From contig OZ245051.1 in the NCBI GenBank assembly GCA_965224515.1, positions 2,604,001 through 2,668,000 on the forward strand: a stretch of 64,000 nt of DNA. Direction: 5' to 3'. The notes under the pieces were generated by a model. That model saw nothing but the letters and a program-made list of their open reading frames with translations. It was not told where the DNA came from and did no database searches. The position numbers and the translations under genes were made by a program. Each line of letters opens with the position of its first letter. Position 1 is the stretch's first letter. This document shows positions 1 to 7,957 of this stretch, in pieces. The stretch comes from Sedimenticola_A sp040506425. Lineage in GTDB: Bacteria; Pseudomonadota; Gammaproteobacteria; Chromatiales; Chromatiaceae.

Positions 1-1
1 G

Positions 2-145
2 GATGCCATGGATCTGGATCGGTATGTCACGGCCAAGGCGATGGACGGTCTGTTCCTGAAACTTGCCCAGCAGGAACAGCTGATCCGCAAGGACCCGGTG
101 GCACGTACCACCGACATACTGAAAACCGTTTTCGGCTCGCTCTGA
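2..145 (+). CDS. DUF4197 family protein, C-terminal fragment (cut by window edge)
   Basis: Only the last 47 codons are in the window, in the frame starting at base 2 and ending with TGA at 143-145. The peptide contains DRYVTAKAMDGLFLKLAQQE and ends in TTDILKTVFGSL. This matches the end I know for DUF4197 proteins (YVT.KALDGLF...ARTTDLLK.VFG). Family members are usually exported proteins of unknown function. The start, signal peptide and upstream neighbours are outside the window. Confidence 0.7.
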   Translation, partial: DAMDLDRYVTAKAMDGLFLKLAQQEQLIRKDPVARTTDILKTVFGSL

Positions 146-179
146 CCAGCCGGGACAGTACAGATACTGGTTTGATTGT

Positions 180-716
180 TTGATGATTGAAGCACGGGTT
201 CCCGTTCTCGGCTTTGCGGCCTACAGCGGTACGGGTAAGACAACACTGTTGAAGCAGCTCTTGCCCAAACTTCGCGGGCGGGGGCTTCGGGTCGGCATGA
301 TCAAGCATGCCCATCACGATTTCGATATAGATACGCCGGGCAAGGACAGCTATGAGCTGCGCAAGGCCGGTGCCAGCGAGATGCTGATCGCTTCAGGCAG
401 GCGCTGGGCGTTGATGGTGGATATGGACAGGGAAGGGGACCCTGTGCTGCAGGATATGCTGGACAGGCTGGACCAGGGAAATCTTGACCTGGTGCTGGTG
501 GAGGGCTTCAAGCATGAAGCTTTTCCGAAGATTGAACTGCACAGACCGGCTGTTGGAATGCCGCTGATCTTTCCAGAAGACAAGGATGTGATTGCGGTGG
601 CGAGTGATGGTGAACTTGCACAATCCACAGACCTGCCCCGGCTCGATATCAATAATATCGACTCCATTGCGGAGTTTGTTGTTAACACCTTTCTAGATAA
701 AACTAATGGACAGTAA
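180..716 (+). CDS. mobB: Molybdopterin-guanine dinucleotide biosynthesis adaptor MobB
   Basis: A 178-residue cytoplasmic P-loop GTPase. MobB assists MobA in attaching GMP to molybdopterin to form the bis-MGD cofactor of DMSO-reductase-family enzymes. The N-terminus reads VPVLGFAAYSGTGKTTLL, a Walker A loop at about residues 13-21. It is followed by IKHAHHDFDIDTPGKDSYEL and LVLVEGFKHEAFPKIE, both typical of MobB. Length fits the family (about 170-180). Two adjacent ATGs (180, 183) make the exact start uncertain by one codon. The stop overlaps the start of the next gene by 11 bp, so translational coupling is likely. MobA is not in the window. Confidence 0.93.
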   Translation: MMIEARVPVLGFAAYSGTGKTTLLKQLLPKLRGRGLRVGMIKHAHHDFDIDTPGKDSYELRKAGASEMLIASGRRWALMVDMDREGDPVLQDMLDRLDQGNLDLVLVEGFKHEAFPKIELHRPAVGMPLIFPEDKDVIAVASDGELAQSTDLPRLDINNIDSIAEFVVNTFLDKTNGQ

Positions 717-1263
717 ACAGGACCTGGTACGCCACTACCGCTGGCTGCGGCAGTTTGGCAACAACGACTCCCACAGCGGCAACGCCTCGGTGCGCGAGGG
801 TGATCGGATGTGGGTGACTCCAACGGGTGCCTGTGCCGACCTGTTGGAGGCTGATGATCTTGTTGAGTGCATGATAACCGGGCCCTGTGGCGAGAAGGCG
901 TCACTGGACGGCTCCCTGCACCAGATGGTCTACCAGCAAAACAGTGATGCCACGGCAATTCTTCACAGCCATGGACCCTATAGTGTTGGTTTGACCATGG
1001 ATGGGGAGGATTTTGTACCGGTGGATTTTGAAGGGCAGTACTACTTTCCCAAGGTGCCCGTCATCACGGTCCCATACGATCGCTACGTTGAACAGGCCCC
1101 CAGCCTGGTGGCAGACGCTTTGTCAGAGTATAAAATTGCCGTGGTGAAGGGACACGGCGTCTACGCTTGTGCAGAGACGCTGAACCTGGCCTATAAGTGG
1201 ACCTGTTCCCTTGAGTTGTCAGCGAAGACGGCATTTATTGCCCGTAAGGCCGGTAGCCTATAG
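706..1263 (+). CDS. Class II aldolase/adducin-family protein
   Basis: A 185-residue protein of the class II aldolase/adducin fold (fuculose-phosphate aldolase, ribulose-5-phosphate 4-epimerase and MtnB relatives). The family uses a Zn ion held by three histidines to cleave or epimerise sugar phosphates. The Zn-binding HSH motif sits in ILHSHGPYS at about residues 85-92, and the third histidine in VVKGHGVYA near residue 149. The substrate-phosphate loop is visible as NDSHSGNASVRE. The length is short but complete for the family. It starts inside the end of mobB. The substrate cannot be told from sequence, and the pairing with mobB has no obvious functional logic. Confidence 0.85.
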   Translation: MDSKQDLVRHYRWLRQFGNNDSHSGNASVREGDRMWVTPTGACADLLEADDLVECMITGPCGEKASLDGSLHQMVYQQNSDATAILHSHGPYSVGLTMDGEDFVPVDFEGQYYFPKVPVITVPYDRYVEQAPSLVADALSEYKIAVVKGHGVYACAETLNLAYKWTCSLELSAKTAFIARKAGSL

Positions 1264-1287
1264 TCCGGGCCTGGGGCAGGCAGGGGA

Positions 1288-1629
1288 TTAATCCTCGGCT
1301 GGCGCTTCGCCACCCTGCACATCCAGGTAACCTCTTTGAATTGCTGTCTCCAGGGACTGGGCACCGGCTACCAGCTCTTCATAGGCCTCCCTGAGCTGGC
1401 GCAGCTGTCTCACCTGGTCTGGTGAGGGCTGGCCCTCACCCACAACATTTGCCAAATCGAACAGCTCTTTCAGGTACGTTGCACGGCTGCGGGCGACCAT
1501 CGCCATAACAGGGGCCAGATCATCCAGCATCAACTGGGGGATCTGGGGGTTGATGATATCCCTGTTCAGCTCACGGATCGTCTTGTCGATCTCCAGCAGC
1601 AGGCGGTTGTTGTCTTTGTGCATGTTCAA
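1288..1629 (-). CDS. Small helical protein of unknown function
   Basis: A 113-residue soluble protein with no signal peptide or membrane segment. The sequence is rich in Leu, Gln, Arg and Glu and looks entirely alpha-helical (for example DQVRQLRQLREAYEELV). It has an acidic tail and no cysteines or catalytic motif that I recognise. The start is an ATG with MNMHKDNN. It is on the minus strand, downstream of the methyltransferase, separated by a 94-bp gap that holds a short inverted repeat. I do not recognise the family. A cytoplasmic coiled-coil or partner-binding protein is the most that can be inferred. Confidence 0.6.
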   Translation of the reverse strand: MNMHKDNNRLLLEIDKTIRELNRDIINPQIPQLMLDDLAPVMAMVARSRATYLKELFDLANVVGEGQPSPDQVRQLRQLREAYEELVAGAQSLETAIQRGYLDVQGGEAPAED

Positions 1630-1686
1630 CTCCTAAGGACAGGAGACTCAAGTCTCGGCTGAGAAGATCATAAAGTAAATGAATAA

Positions 1687-1702
1687 CTACTCTATATAGT
1701 AG
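1687..1702. promoter_or_regulatory. Short perfect inverted repeat CTACT-N6-AGTAG
   Basis: CTACT, six A/T-rich bases plus C, then AGTAG lie in the gap between the methyltransferase gene and the 113-residue gene, both on the minus strand. The repeat is 58 bp in front of the smaller gene, so an operator is possible. No T-run follows on the minus strand, so a terminator is less likely. The function is a guess. Confidence 0.3.
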
Positions 1703-1723
1703 CTATCAGTGTCTGCGGCCAGC

Positions 1724-2557
1724 CTATTTTTCCGCTGTGATGTAGCAGATCCAGCCGGCGTCAGCATCGGCTTCCTTTACCGGTTCGAAAATACCGTCCG
1801 GCTCGCCATCCTCATCCCAGCCCTGCCAGTAGACAGTGACCTTGCGGAAGCCAGCTTCCTCAAGCAACTCGCGTATCTCCGGCAGTGTCCAGAGCCTCCA
1901 GTCGTAACTGAATGCATTATCCAGGCGTGAGCCATCAGGAAAGACGAAATGGATATGACAGAGCAGGTTGCCGGTGACCGGGTCGTACTTCTCCTGCTCC
2001 CATATATAGGTGAAATCACCCTCGTCGATTTCGCGCTCTTCCTCTATCTCTTTGAACGACTCATAGCCGCCATAGGCGTCCATGAAAAAGATGCCGTCTG
2101 AGGCAAGGGACTCACGCACCTGCTTGAAGTAGCGTTTTAGCTGTTTACGCTCCTTGAAAAGCCAGTAGCTGAAATTCATGGCTGAGATGACGTCAGGGGC
2201 CTGTGTGTTGGCCTTCAGTACATCCTTCTGCAGCAACTGTATCCGTTCGCGCTGATTCTTACTCAGTTTGGCGAGATTATGCGCCACTCCCCAGTCCAGA
2301 ACCTCCTTGTCTATATCCACGCCGATGGCGCGGTTGCTCTTGCGCTGGGTTACCCATTCACAACAGACATTTGCAGTACCGCAGAAATCCTCACGCAGCA
2401 GTTTTGCGTGTCGGCCACGCATCTTTTTATACGTGTCATCAACGAATTCGATTTCTGATGCAGCGTACTGAACGGATAATTCGTAGAGGTGGTGGCGGTC
2501 TGCCTGGCTTGCCTGGGTGGCGCGTTTTTTGTTCTTTTTACTTCCTTTCGGGGACAT
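1724..2557 (-). CDS. Class I SAM-dependent methyltransferase
   Basis: A 277-residue soluble protein. After a short Lys/Arg-rich N-terminus (SPKGSKKNKKRATQ) comes a Rossmann methyltransferase core. The SAM-binding region is LLREDFCGTANVCCEW, followed by the acidic-loop motif RAIGVDIDKEVLDWG. VISAMNFSYWLFKERKQL then SDGIFFMDAYGG give the later motifs. The C-terminal part has ELLEEAGFRKVTVYWQGWD. The LREDFCGTA signature occurs in a recognisable group of proteobacterial methyltransferases without an assigned substrate. It is upstream of the small helical gene on the same strand. Confidence 0.85.
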   Translation of the reverse strand: MSPKGSKKNKKRATQASQADRHHLYELSVQYAASEIEFVDDTYKKMRGRHAKLLREDFCGTANVCCEWVTQRKSNRAIGVDIDKEVLDWGVAHNLAKLSKNQRERIQLLQKDVLKANTQAPDVISAMNFSYWLFKERKQLKRYFKQVRESLASDGIFFMDAYGGYESFKEIEEEREIDEGDFTYIWEQEKYDPVTGNLLCHIHFVFPDGSRLDNAFSYDWRLWTLPEIRELLEEAGFRKVTVYWQGWDEDGEPDGIFEPVKEADADAGWICYITAEK

Positions 2558-2786
2558 CGCTTTTTATTCCAAATGCGGTAGAAAGTCTTGTTATAGGACT
2601 ATACTCGAACTGAGGGGCTCGCGTACTGCTTCATGTTAATTGATGATTTCAGGGTTCCGCAAACTTACCAGCCTGATGCCCGGCAATACAGGTGATGACA
2701 TAGGACACCAGGAGGCCCGGGCTTGGCAGTGTTGAGTTTGAGAAGTGGGAGCACGGATCCCCAATGCTAACGGAGGAGGATAAAAA

Positions 2787-3257
2787 ATGGGTATTGCGAT
2801 TACATTAAAAGAGTACCTGTCAGATCACGCCGCACACTACGAAACTGTTGTTCATCCGAGAACAGCGTCTGCGTTGCAAACCTCTGAAGTATCTCATGTG
2901 CCGGGTGACCGGCTGGTAAAGAGTGTTTTGCTTGGTGACGACGACAGCTACGTCATGGCGCTTATTCCTGCATCTCACCGCCTGGATATCGAGCACATCA
3001 ACGATACCATCGGTCGGGAACTTGACCTGATGCCGGAGACCGAAGTGGCTGGCGCCTTTTCTGATTGCGAAGTGGGTTCAATTCCACCGGTGGGCGAAGC
3101 CTACGGGGTAGAGACCCTGGTTGAGCCCTGCCTGCTCGATCAGCCGGAGATTTTCTTTGAGTCAGGTGACCATGGCGTTCTGATCAGAGTGACCGGTGAG
3201 CAGTTCCGTGAACTGCTTGAAAATGCCACCGCGACAGAGATGAGCCATCACCTGTAG
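2787..3257 (+). CDS. YbaK/EbsC-type aminoacyl-tRNA deacylase
   Basis: A 156-residue protein of the YbaK/ProX editing fold, which hydrolyses mischarged tRNA (Cys-tRNA-Pro, Ala-tRNA-Pro and similar). The core is visible as VPGDRLVKSVLLGDDDSYVMALIPASHRLD, with the family lysine in LVKSVLL. GSIPPVGEAYGVETLVEP provides the conserved GxxPPxG loop. The stand-alone domain length fits. A clear ribosome binding site (GGAGGA) lies 7-12 bases ahead of the ATG. The tRNA-Ser gene follows on the same strand, which may be coincidence. Which aminoacyl-tRNA it edits cannot be read from the sequence. Confidence 0.85.
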   Translation: MGIAITLKEYLSDHAAHYETVVHPRTASALQTSEVSHVPGDRLVKSVLLGDDDSYVMALIPASHRLDIEHINDTIGRELDLMPETEVAGAFSDCEVGSIPPVGEAYGVETLVEPCLLDQPEIFFESGDHGVLIRVTGEQFRELLENATATEMSHHL

Positions 3258-3374
3258 CGTTTTTCAGCGAGAATTTGCACCCAGACCTGTTCTGGTATAA
3301 TCTTGCGCCTCCCAAATCCGGAGAGTTTCGGAAATGGCCGCAACGGGGAGTGTTATGGCCACGGGAAAACGCCT

Positions 3375-3465
3375 GGAGAGGTGTCCGAGTGGCTGAAGGA
3401 GCACGCCTGGAAAGTGTGTATACGTTTATAGCGTATCGAGGGTTCGAATCCCTCCCTCTCCGCCA
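3375..3465 (+). tRNA. tRNA-Ser (anticodon GGA)
   Basis: A 91-nt cloverleaf with a long variable arm, as expected for serine. The acceptor stem GGAGAGG (3375-3381) pairs with CCTCTCC (3455-3461). G is the discriminator and an encoded CCA ends at 3465. The anticodon stem CACGC/GTGTG holds the loop CTGGAAA, with anticodon GGA at 3409-3411, decoding UCC/UCU. The T arm GAGGG-TTCGAAT-CCCTC is perfect. A rho-independent terminator follows directly. Confidence 0.97.
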
Positions 3466-3474
3466 AAACAAAAG

Positions 3475-3499
3475 AACCCGCCTTATGGCGGGTTTTTTG
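3475..3499 (+). terminator. Rho-independent terminator of tRNA-Ser
   Basis: AACCCGCC, loop TTAT, GGCGGGTT, then a run of T. The perfect stem and T-run sit 10 bases after the tRNA CCA end. Confidence 0.9.
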
Positions 3500-3670
3500 T
3501 TTTTGGGGTGGGGGAGGCCTTGGTAAGAACCCTTCGGTTCGATAAAAATTGCAGGAGGCAATTTTGATGCCGCGACAGGCGGCGCGCCATCAATCCCTCC
3601 CCTCAACTTGGCGGAAGATGTGGTTTTAGCTCGAGGTCAGCCAGTTGCACCGACAGACAAAAGAACCCGC

Positions 3671-4241
3671 CTTATGGCAAGGCGTTTACTTAACCTGTTG
3701 CACTTTTCTGTAAACAACGCTGCAGAAAACCGGTAAACCATCGTCATTCCGGCGCAGGCCGGAATCCATAAGTTCTTGAAAATACTGGACCCCGGCTTTC
3801 GCCGGGGTGACGAATATTGGGTTGCGGTTGTTTGTGGCTACCGGCAATCAGCGGTGCAAATTAACGGGAAATTTCAAACAAAGAAAAACCCCGCACGCCA
3901 TTGATTTGATAGCGAGGTTTTCATTTTCTACAACAGGTTCAGTGAACGCCTAGGCCTTATGACAAAGCGTTTACTTAACCTGCTGCACTTTTCTGTAAAC
4001 AACGCTGCAGAAAACCGGTAAACCATCGTCATTCCGGCGAAGGCCGGAATCCATAAGTTCTTGAAAATACTGGACCCCGGCCTTCGCCGGGGTGACGAAT
4101 ATTGGGTTGCGGTTGTTTGTGGCTACCGGCAATCAGCGGTGCAAATTAACGGGAAAATTTTAAACAAAGAAAAACCCCGCACGCCATTGATTTGATAGCG
4201 GGGTTTTCATTTTCTACAACAGGTTAAGTAAACGCTTAGGC
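3671..4241. repeat. Two tandem copies of a 285-bp intergenic unit containing a REP-like palindrome
   Basis: Bases 3671-3955 and 3956-4241 are near-identical, differing by a handful of substitutions and one extra A in copy 2. Each copy contains a REP-like element of 71 bp (3742-3812 and 4027-4097) that begins CGTCATTCCGG and ends CCGGGGTGACG. Two internal GC-rich hairpins lie between these imperfect inverted ends. Each copy also has a terminator-like hairpin (AACCCCGC ... GCGGGGTT). No ORF with coding character lies inside. The unit junctions share GTTTACTTAAC / GTTAAGTAAAC, an imperfect inverted pair at the two ends, which may reflect the duplication or a MITE-like origin. Confidence 0.85.
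4173..4208 (+). terminator. Terminator-like hairpin in repeat copy 2
   Basis: AACCCCGC pairs with GCGGGGTT across a 17-base loop and is followed by TTCATTTTC. Copy 1 has the same element at about 3888-3923 with a mismatch (GCGAGGTT). The large loop makes function uncertain. Confidence 0.4.
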
Positions 4242-4313
4242 CTCATGGCGTTTATTGTTTTGGCGCTGTTCGATTAAGTATTGAAATCAACTTTTGTTGC
4301 CTATCCAGCCCTT

Positions 4314-4372
4314 GTGGGTCGGGCTTCTACCCCCGGGGACAAGAGCCCGACATGTCGGCCTGAAGGTCGACC
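4314..4372. repeat. REP-like palindrome (GTCGGGCT...AGAGCCCGAC type)
   Basis: GGTCGGGCTTCTAC and AAGAGCCCGACATG form an inverted repeat around a CCCCCGGGG core. Related copies are found at 7700-7838. It looks like a member of a dispersed intergenic REP family. No transposase of the RAYT type is in the window. Confidence 0.6.
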
Positions 4373-4532
4373 AACGTGAAATCAATGACTTATTGAAAAA
4401 CAGCTTTAACCAGGAGAGGGCCTTTTCTTGGTTTTTGATGCAGTACTGCCCGGTCTCTTAAAGAGCGTATATCCATTTAATTATCAAGGTAATGGCTGCT
4501 CTCCATGGAGTGATCGAGACCCTATTTGTCAG

Positions 4533-4548
4533 TGTGATGAAGATCACA
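4533..4548. promoter_or_regulatory. Perfect CRP/Vfr-type operator TGTGA-N6-TCACA
   Basis: Both pentamers of the CRP consensus are exact, with the exact six-base spacing. The site is in the leader of the nine-haem cytochrome gene, whose ATG is at 4786. A TATAAA at 4598-4603 lies about 57 bases downstream of the operator centre, with no good -35 box. That spacing would put the operator near -70, as in class I CRP-activated promoters. The binding protein and the promoter are inferred from pattern only. Confidence 0.55.
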
Positions 4549-4785
4549 AATCAATATTCGATTTATTTCTAGAAAGTCATCTTAATCCCATGCTTTTTAT
4601 AAAGATTCTAAAAAACGCGGGATTTTTATTACATTTTTATGAATTTTTTCGGGAAGAAAAGTGATGACTGGCCCGTTGGAATGATTATAAGCGAATAAAA
4701 AGAGTTGATGGATCGATGCCCGTCACCTGGATGTGACATGACAGAGGCCTCTTACAACTCAAATTTTCCTGGAGGAGGGAAAATC

Positions 4786-7533
4786 ATGAAGGACTTATCG
4801 TCTCAGGGGTCTCCTGAACCAAATCTATTGTTGCAGAACAGCCCTCTGCTGAAACGCTCTGTAAAACGTAGAGTAGGGTTGTTCTCTTCGGTTCTGATGC
4901 TGTTGGCTATCTCCGGTGGTATGTCAGCCATTGCCTATGCAGACAGTGATGAGGAGGAGCAAAAGGTTTCTTCCTCCAGCACTTCAACCACGCTCTACAA
5001 GGTATCGTGGAGAGATAGGAAAAATAAACTCTCGATCTCTGGTAGCAGTGACAGGAACGCCGACATCCTGGTCGTCAATGCTTTTAATCTTGAGCAGGTG
5101 TTTGGAACTCCCTCTCCCGACAGGCGGGGCAGATGGAGAGTATCCGAGCGGAATCCCTCTCCGGTTCCATGCCGTGTCGCCGTTCTGGAAGCAGGTAGCG
5201 GTAGCGTACTTGCTGAGAAGAAAGTCAGAAACGCCCCGGCGGATTGTGCTCCAAAGGCAGGAGGAGGGGGAGGCGAGCCGCCACCGCCACCACCGCCAGA
5301 GATACCCAACGTATCCATCAACTCCACCAGCGCCAACGGCCCGGTGGGGCAGGTAACCCTTGTACCGGAGCAGCCGATAGCTTCTGATCCGAGGTACCAG
5401 GTGCTGGCAGTGAATGACCTCGGCATGCACTGTGGCGACCTGGACACCCGTATCTCCAGTATTCTGCCCCCCTTCAATGTTCTTCATGCCCAGGTTGTTG
5501 AGCGTGGCGATGGCGGGGCACCAAGAATTCTCGGTAAGGGGGAAGTTTCTATCGAGTACAGCTCTGCCTCGAATCCAGATGATCCAGCGCTGACTATTGC
5601 CCCTGTACTGGCAAAAGACGGCAGTGTCTACAAGACCAATTTCTGGGATATCGCACTGCAGGCTTATGCACCTTTCTACCCCTCAGGTGTATTGGGGCTG
5701 TTTTACGATGCCAATCCAGAGTTCAACGTGGATACTGGTCTGCCCGTGCCCAATGTTGAGACCTTTTACCTCGGCAACGGTGAGCTCCATGCTATACAGC
5801 AGGCGATGCCGGGAATCAGCAGTCCATATGTTCTGAATGAGGCCCAGCCGTTTAAAGAGCATATCGGAACCCTGCCGTTCTTCATCAACTTCCCCTTTGG
5901 TTATACCGCTGAGCTGAACCTGTTCGAGGCAGCTGGTGTACCGATCGCGGTCTATGATGATTTCGGTCGTGAGAACCCCTATCCATTGATGCGGGTTCAG
6001 GCCAAGGTTGCAGGTCACACGGTATCTTCCGTGGACACCGTGATGCCCATATCGGGTGAAGCGGAGTGTCAGCGCTGCCATGCAGCACCGGCTGATAACG
6101 GCAATGGTGTGGCAACCAAGCGACTGGTAGCCAACAGTATTGAACTGGCACTCTCCATTGACGATCCTGCTGAGAATGTACCCCATGATGCCAGTGTCGA
6201 GTGGGCGTCAGATCTGAATATCCTGGCACTGCATGATCTCAAGCATAAGACCGAGTTGAATCAGGGTTATGACCCGGTCTCCGGCAAGGCCAACAAACCG
6301 GTGGTCTGCCAGACCTGTCACTACACCCCGGCCCTCGACCTGGCGCAGTTCGGTCCATTGGGTCCGGAGAATGACAATGTTGATCCCATCGTGCTTAATG
6401 ATGGTGCAATCGTTATCGACTCTCTGGCAAACGGTCGTGACCAGATCAAGCACAAGACCATGTCCAACGTGATGCACAGCCATCATGGCAAGGTCGATGC
6501 GAATGGTAACTCTCCGGGCGAGGCTGGTTACAATGCCGACAACCTGCTGTTCCCGGCAATGCCTCCCGCGATCGCTGCCGATGGATCCAAGCGCATGGCG
6601 GATATCACCAGGGAAATACTGGGCGAGACCTGCTACAGCTGTCATCCCGGTACCAAGACCGACTGTATGCGCGGCGCCATGGCCAACGGTGGCCAGGTCT
6701 GCCAGGACTGTCATGGTGACATGGAACAGGTGGGTGATGATTTCAGCCGGGGTGTTACCCCCGCCACAGCAGGTCAATTCGAACTGGGAGCGGATTATTA
6801 CGGCAATCCTGAAACACCTCGTGTGCCATGGGCCAATGAGCCCGGCTGTGGCTCCTGTCATACAGGTGGCGCGACCGACAACCTGGCTTCAGGCAACGAT
6901 GTAATGGTCAATCCTACGGATTCTGCGGGTAATACCGATGGCATCCGCCTGGCCCAGGCCTTCCGCACTAACGATGACCAGGCTACCCCCATCGTACCAA
7001 CCAACAAAATGTTCGCAGAGAACGTGATTGCCGCTGATGATAACGCCGCTGCAGCAGGCAACCCCAAGCTCTACCGGGTCAGTACCGGTCACGGTGGTCT
7101 CTTCTGCCAGTCGTGTCACGGCTCAACCCATGCAGAGTGGCCCAACGGCAACTTCTTCGCCAATGACAATGTCGCTTCGCTTCAGATCCAGGGCCACACC
7201 GGAACCATTACCGAGTGCAGCACCTGCCACGAGCCCAGTGACTTTGACAAGGATGGCGTGTTTGGGCTGACACTGGATGGTCCACATGGCATGCATCCGG
7301 TAGGGAATGCCGACTGGACTCATGGTCATGAGAATGTTGTGAAACAGGATGGCAGCGCCAGTTGCCAGACATGCCACGGAGCAAACGGTGAGGGCACCGT
7401 ACTCTCAGCAATGGCGACAGACCGTGTGTTGGAGTGTGATGAACAGGGTGCAGTCTGTACTGACAAGGGATTCCAGGAGTTTCCAAAGGATCACCAGGTC
7501 AGCTGCTCCGATTGCCACAAGAATGAGATCTGA
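4786..7533 (+). CDS. Exported nine-haem c-type cytochrome
   Basis: I place the start at ATG 4786, seven bases after a strong GGAGGAGGG ribosome binding site, not at the first in-frame ATG at 4705. This gives 915 residues. A basic n-region is followed by a hydrophobic segment (LFSSVLMLLAISGG) and AYADSDEEE, a signal peptide. Residues about 50-155 form a small unassigned domain, then a Gly/Pro-rich linker near 159-172. A haem-free region follows, containing VNDLGMHCGDLDTR and ILPPFNVLHAQVV. Nine CXXCH motifs lie between residues 428 and 911: CQRCH, CQTCH, CYSCH, CQDCH, CGSCH, CQSCH, CSTCH, CQTCH, CSDCH. It is a single-gene unit with its own terminator and a CRP-type site upstream. An extracytoplasmic electron carrier is likely; whether it is periplasmic or surface-exposed cannot be decided. 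Confidence 0.9.
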   Translation: MKDLSSQGSPEPNLLLQNSPLLKRSVKRRVGLFSSVLMLLAISGGMSAIAYADSDEEEQKVSSSSTSTTLYKVSWRDRKNKLSISGSSDRNADILVVNAFNLEQVFGTPSPDRRGRWRVSERNPSPVPCRVAVLEAGSGSVLAEKKVRNAPADCAPKAGGGGGEPPPPPPPEIPNVSINSTSANGPVGQVTLVPEQPIASDPRYQVLAVNDLGMHCGDLDTRISSILPPFNVLHAQVVERGDGGAPRILGKGEVSIEYSSASNPDDPALTIAPVLAKDGSVYKTNFWDIALQAYAPFYPSGVLGLFYDANPEFNVDTGLPVPNVETFYLGNGELHAIQQAMPGISSPYVLNEAQPFKEHIGTLPFFINFPFGYTAELNLFEAAGVPIAVYDDFGRENPYPLMRVQAKVAGHTVSSVDTVMPISGEAECQRCHAAPADNGNGVATKRLVANSIELALSIDDPAENVPHDASVEWASDLNILALHDLKHKTELNQGYDPVSGKANKPVVCQTCHYTPALDLAQFGPLGPENDNVDPIVLNDGAIVIDSLANGRDQIKHKTMSNVMHSHHGKVDANGNSPGEAGYNADNLLFPAMPPAIAADGSKRMADITREILGETCYSCHPGTKTDCMRGAMANGGQVCQDCHGDMEQVGDDFSRGVTPATAGQFELGADYYGNPETPRVPWANEPGCGSCHTGGATDNLASGNDVMVNPTDSAGNTDGIRLAQAFRTNDDQATPIVPTNKMFAENVIAADDNAAAAGNPKLYRVSTGHGGLFCQSCHGSTHAEWPNGNFFANDNVASLQIQGHTGTITECSTCHEPSDFDKDGVFGLTLDGPHGMHPVGNADWTHGHENVVKQDGSASCQTCHGANGEGTVLSAMATDRVLECDEQGAVCTDKGFQEFPKDHQVSCSDCHKNEI

Positions 7534-7639
7534 GCACTCATGAAACACACTTGATACAAAAAACACTGTGTCCGGGAGGGAGCCGACAGCTTTCTCCCGG
7601 ATTCAGGGCCTCAACCGAGGCCAAACCAGACCCCATTTC

Positions 7640-7679
7640 CCCATCCACTTAGCTGCGCAGCTATGGATGGGTTTTTTTT
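7640..7679 (+). terminator. Rho-independent terminator after the nine-haem cytochrome gene
   Basis: CCCATCCA and TGGATGGG enclose an inner AGCT/AGCT hairpin and are followed by eight T residues. It is 107 bases after the cytochrome stop codon. Confidence 0.85.
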
Positions 7680-7699
7680 GCAGTCCCCTGCTCAAACGC

Positions 7700-7838
7700 G
7701 AAATTCACACTATACGATCCCGTGCAGGTCGGGCTTCAGCCCTCCCGGCATAAGAGCCCGAGATATCCCCTCAAACATGAACTTCACGCTACGCGATCTC
7801 ATGTAGGTCGGGCTTCAGCCCGACATATCGGCTTGAAT
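7700..7838. repeat. Two adjacent REP-like elements
   Basis: Two diverged copies of a unit run from about 7700 and about 7789, each with CTTCAC/ATTCAC, a CGATC box and AGGTCGGGCTTCAGCC. In the second copy GTCGGGCT-TC-AGCCCGAC (7807-7824) is a perfect palindrome. They share their core with the element at 4314-4372. The gap between cytochrome and gspA holds nothing else except the terminator. Confidence 0.7.
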
Positions 7839-7957
7839 TAACCACAGTGAAGAAAAAGAGTTTCCTGTAACCTATGGAAAACTATAGAATAACCACCACG
7901 CGCCCTTGAGCCAGGCAGGGCGATTAAAATTCCAAGATAAGGACAGTTAACGGGGCC

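Noticed and set aside
3184..3606. Open frames on both strands across the tRNA-Ser gene
   Set aside because: They overlap the tRNA and the 3' end of the deacylase gene and have no coding features; the tRNA explains the sequence.
4428..4664. 78-codon plus-strand frame in the leader of the nine-haem cytochrome
   Set aside because: It covers the CRP-type site and the probable promoter, has no good ribosome binding site, and its product shows no recognisable features.
7568..7753. 61-codon frame between the nine-haem cytochrome and gspA
   Set aside because: It runs through the terminator and a REP-like element and has no start signal.
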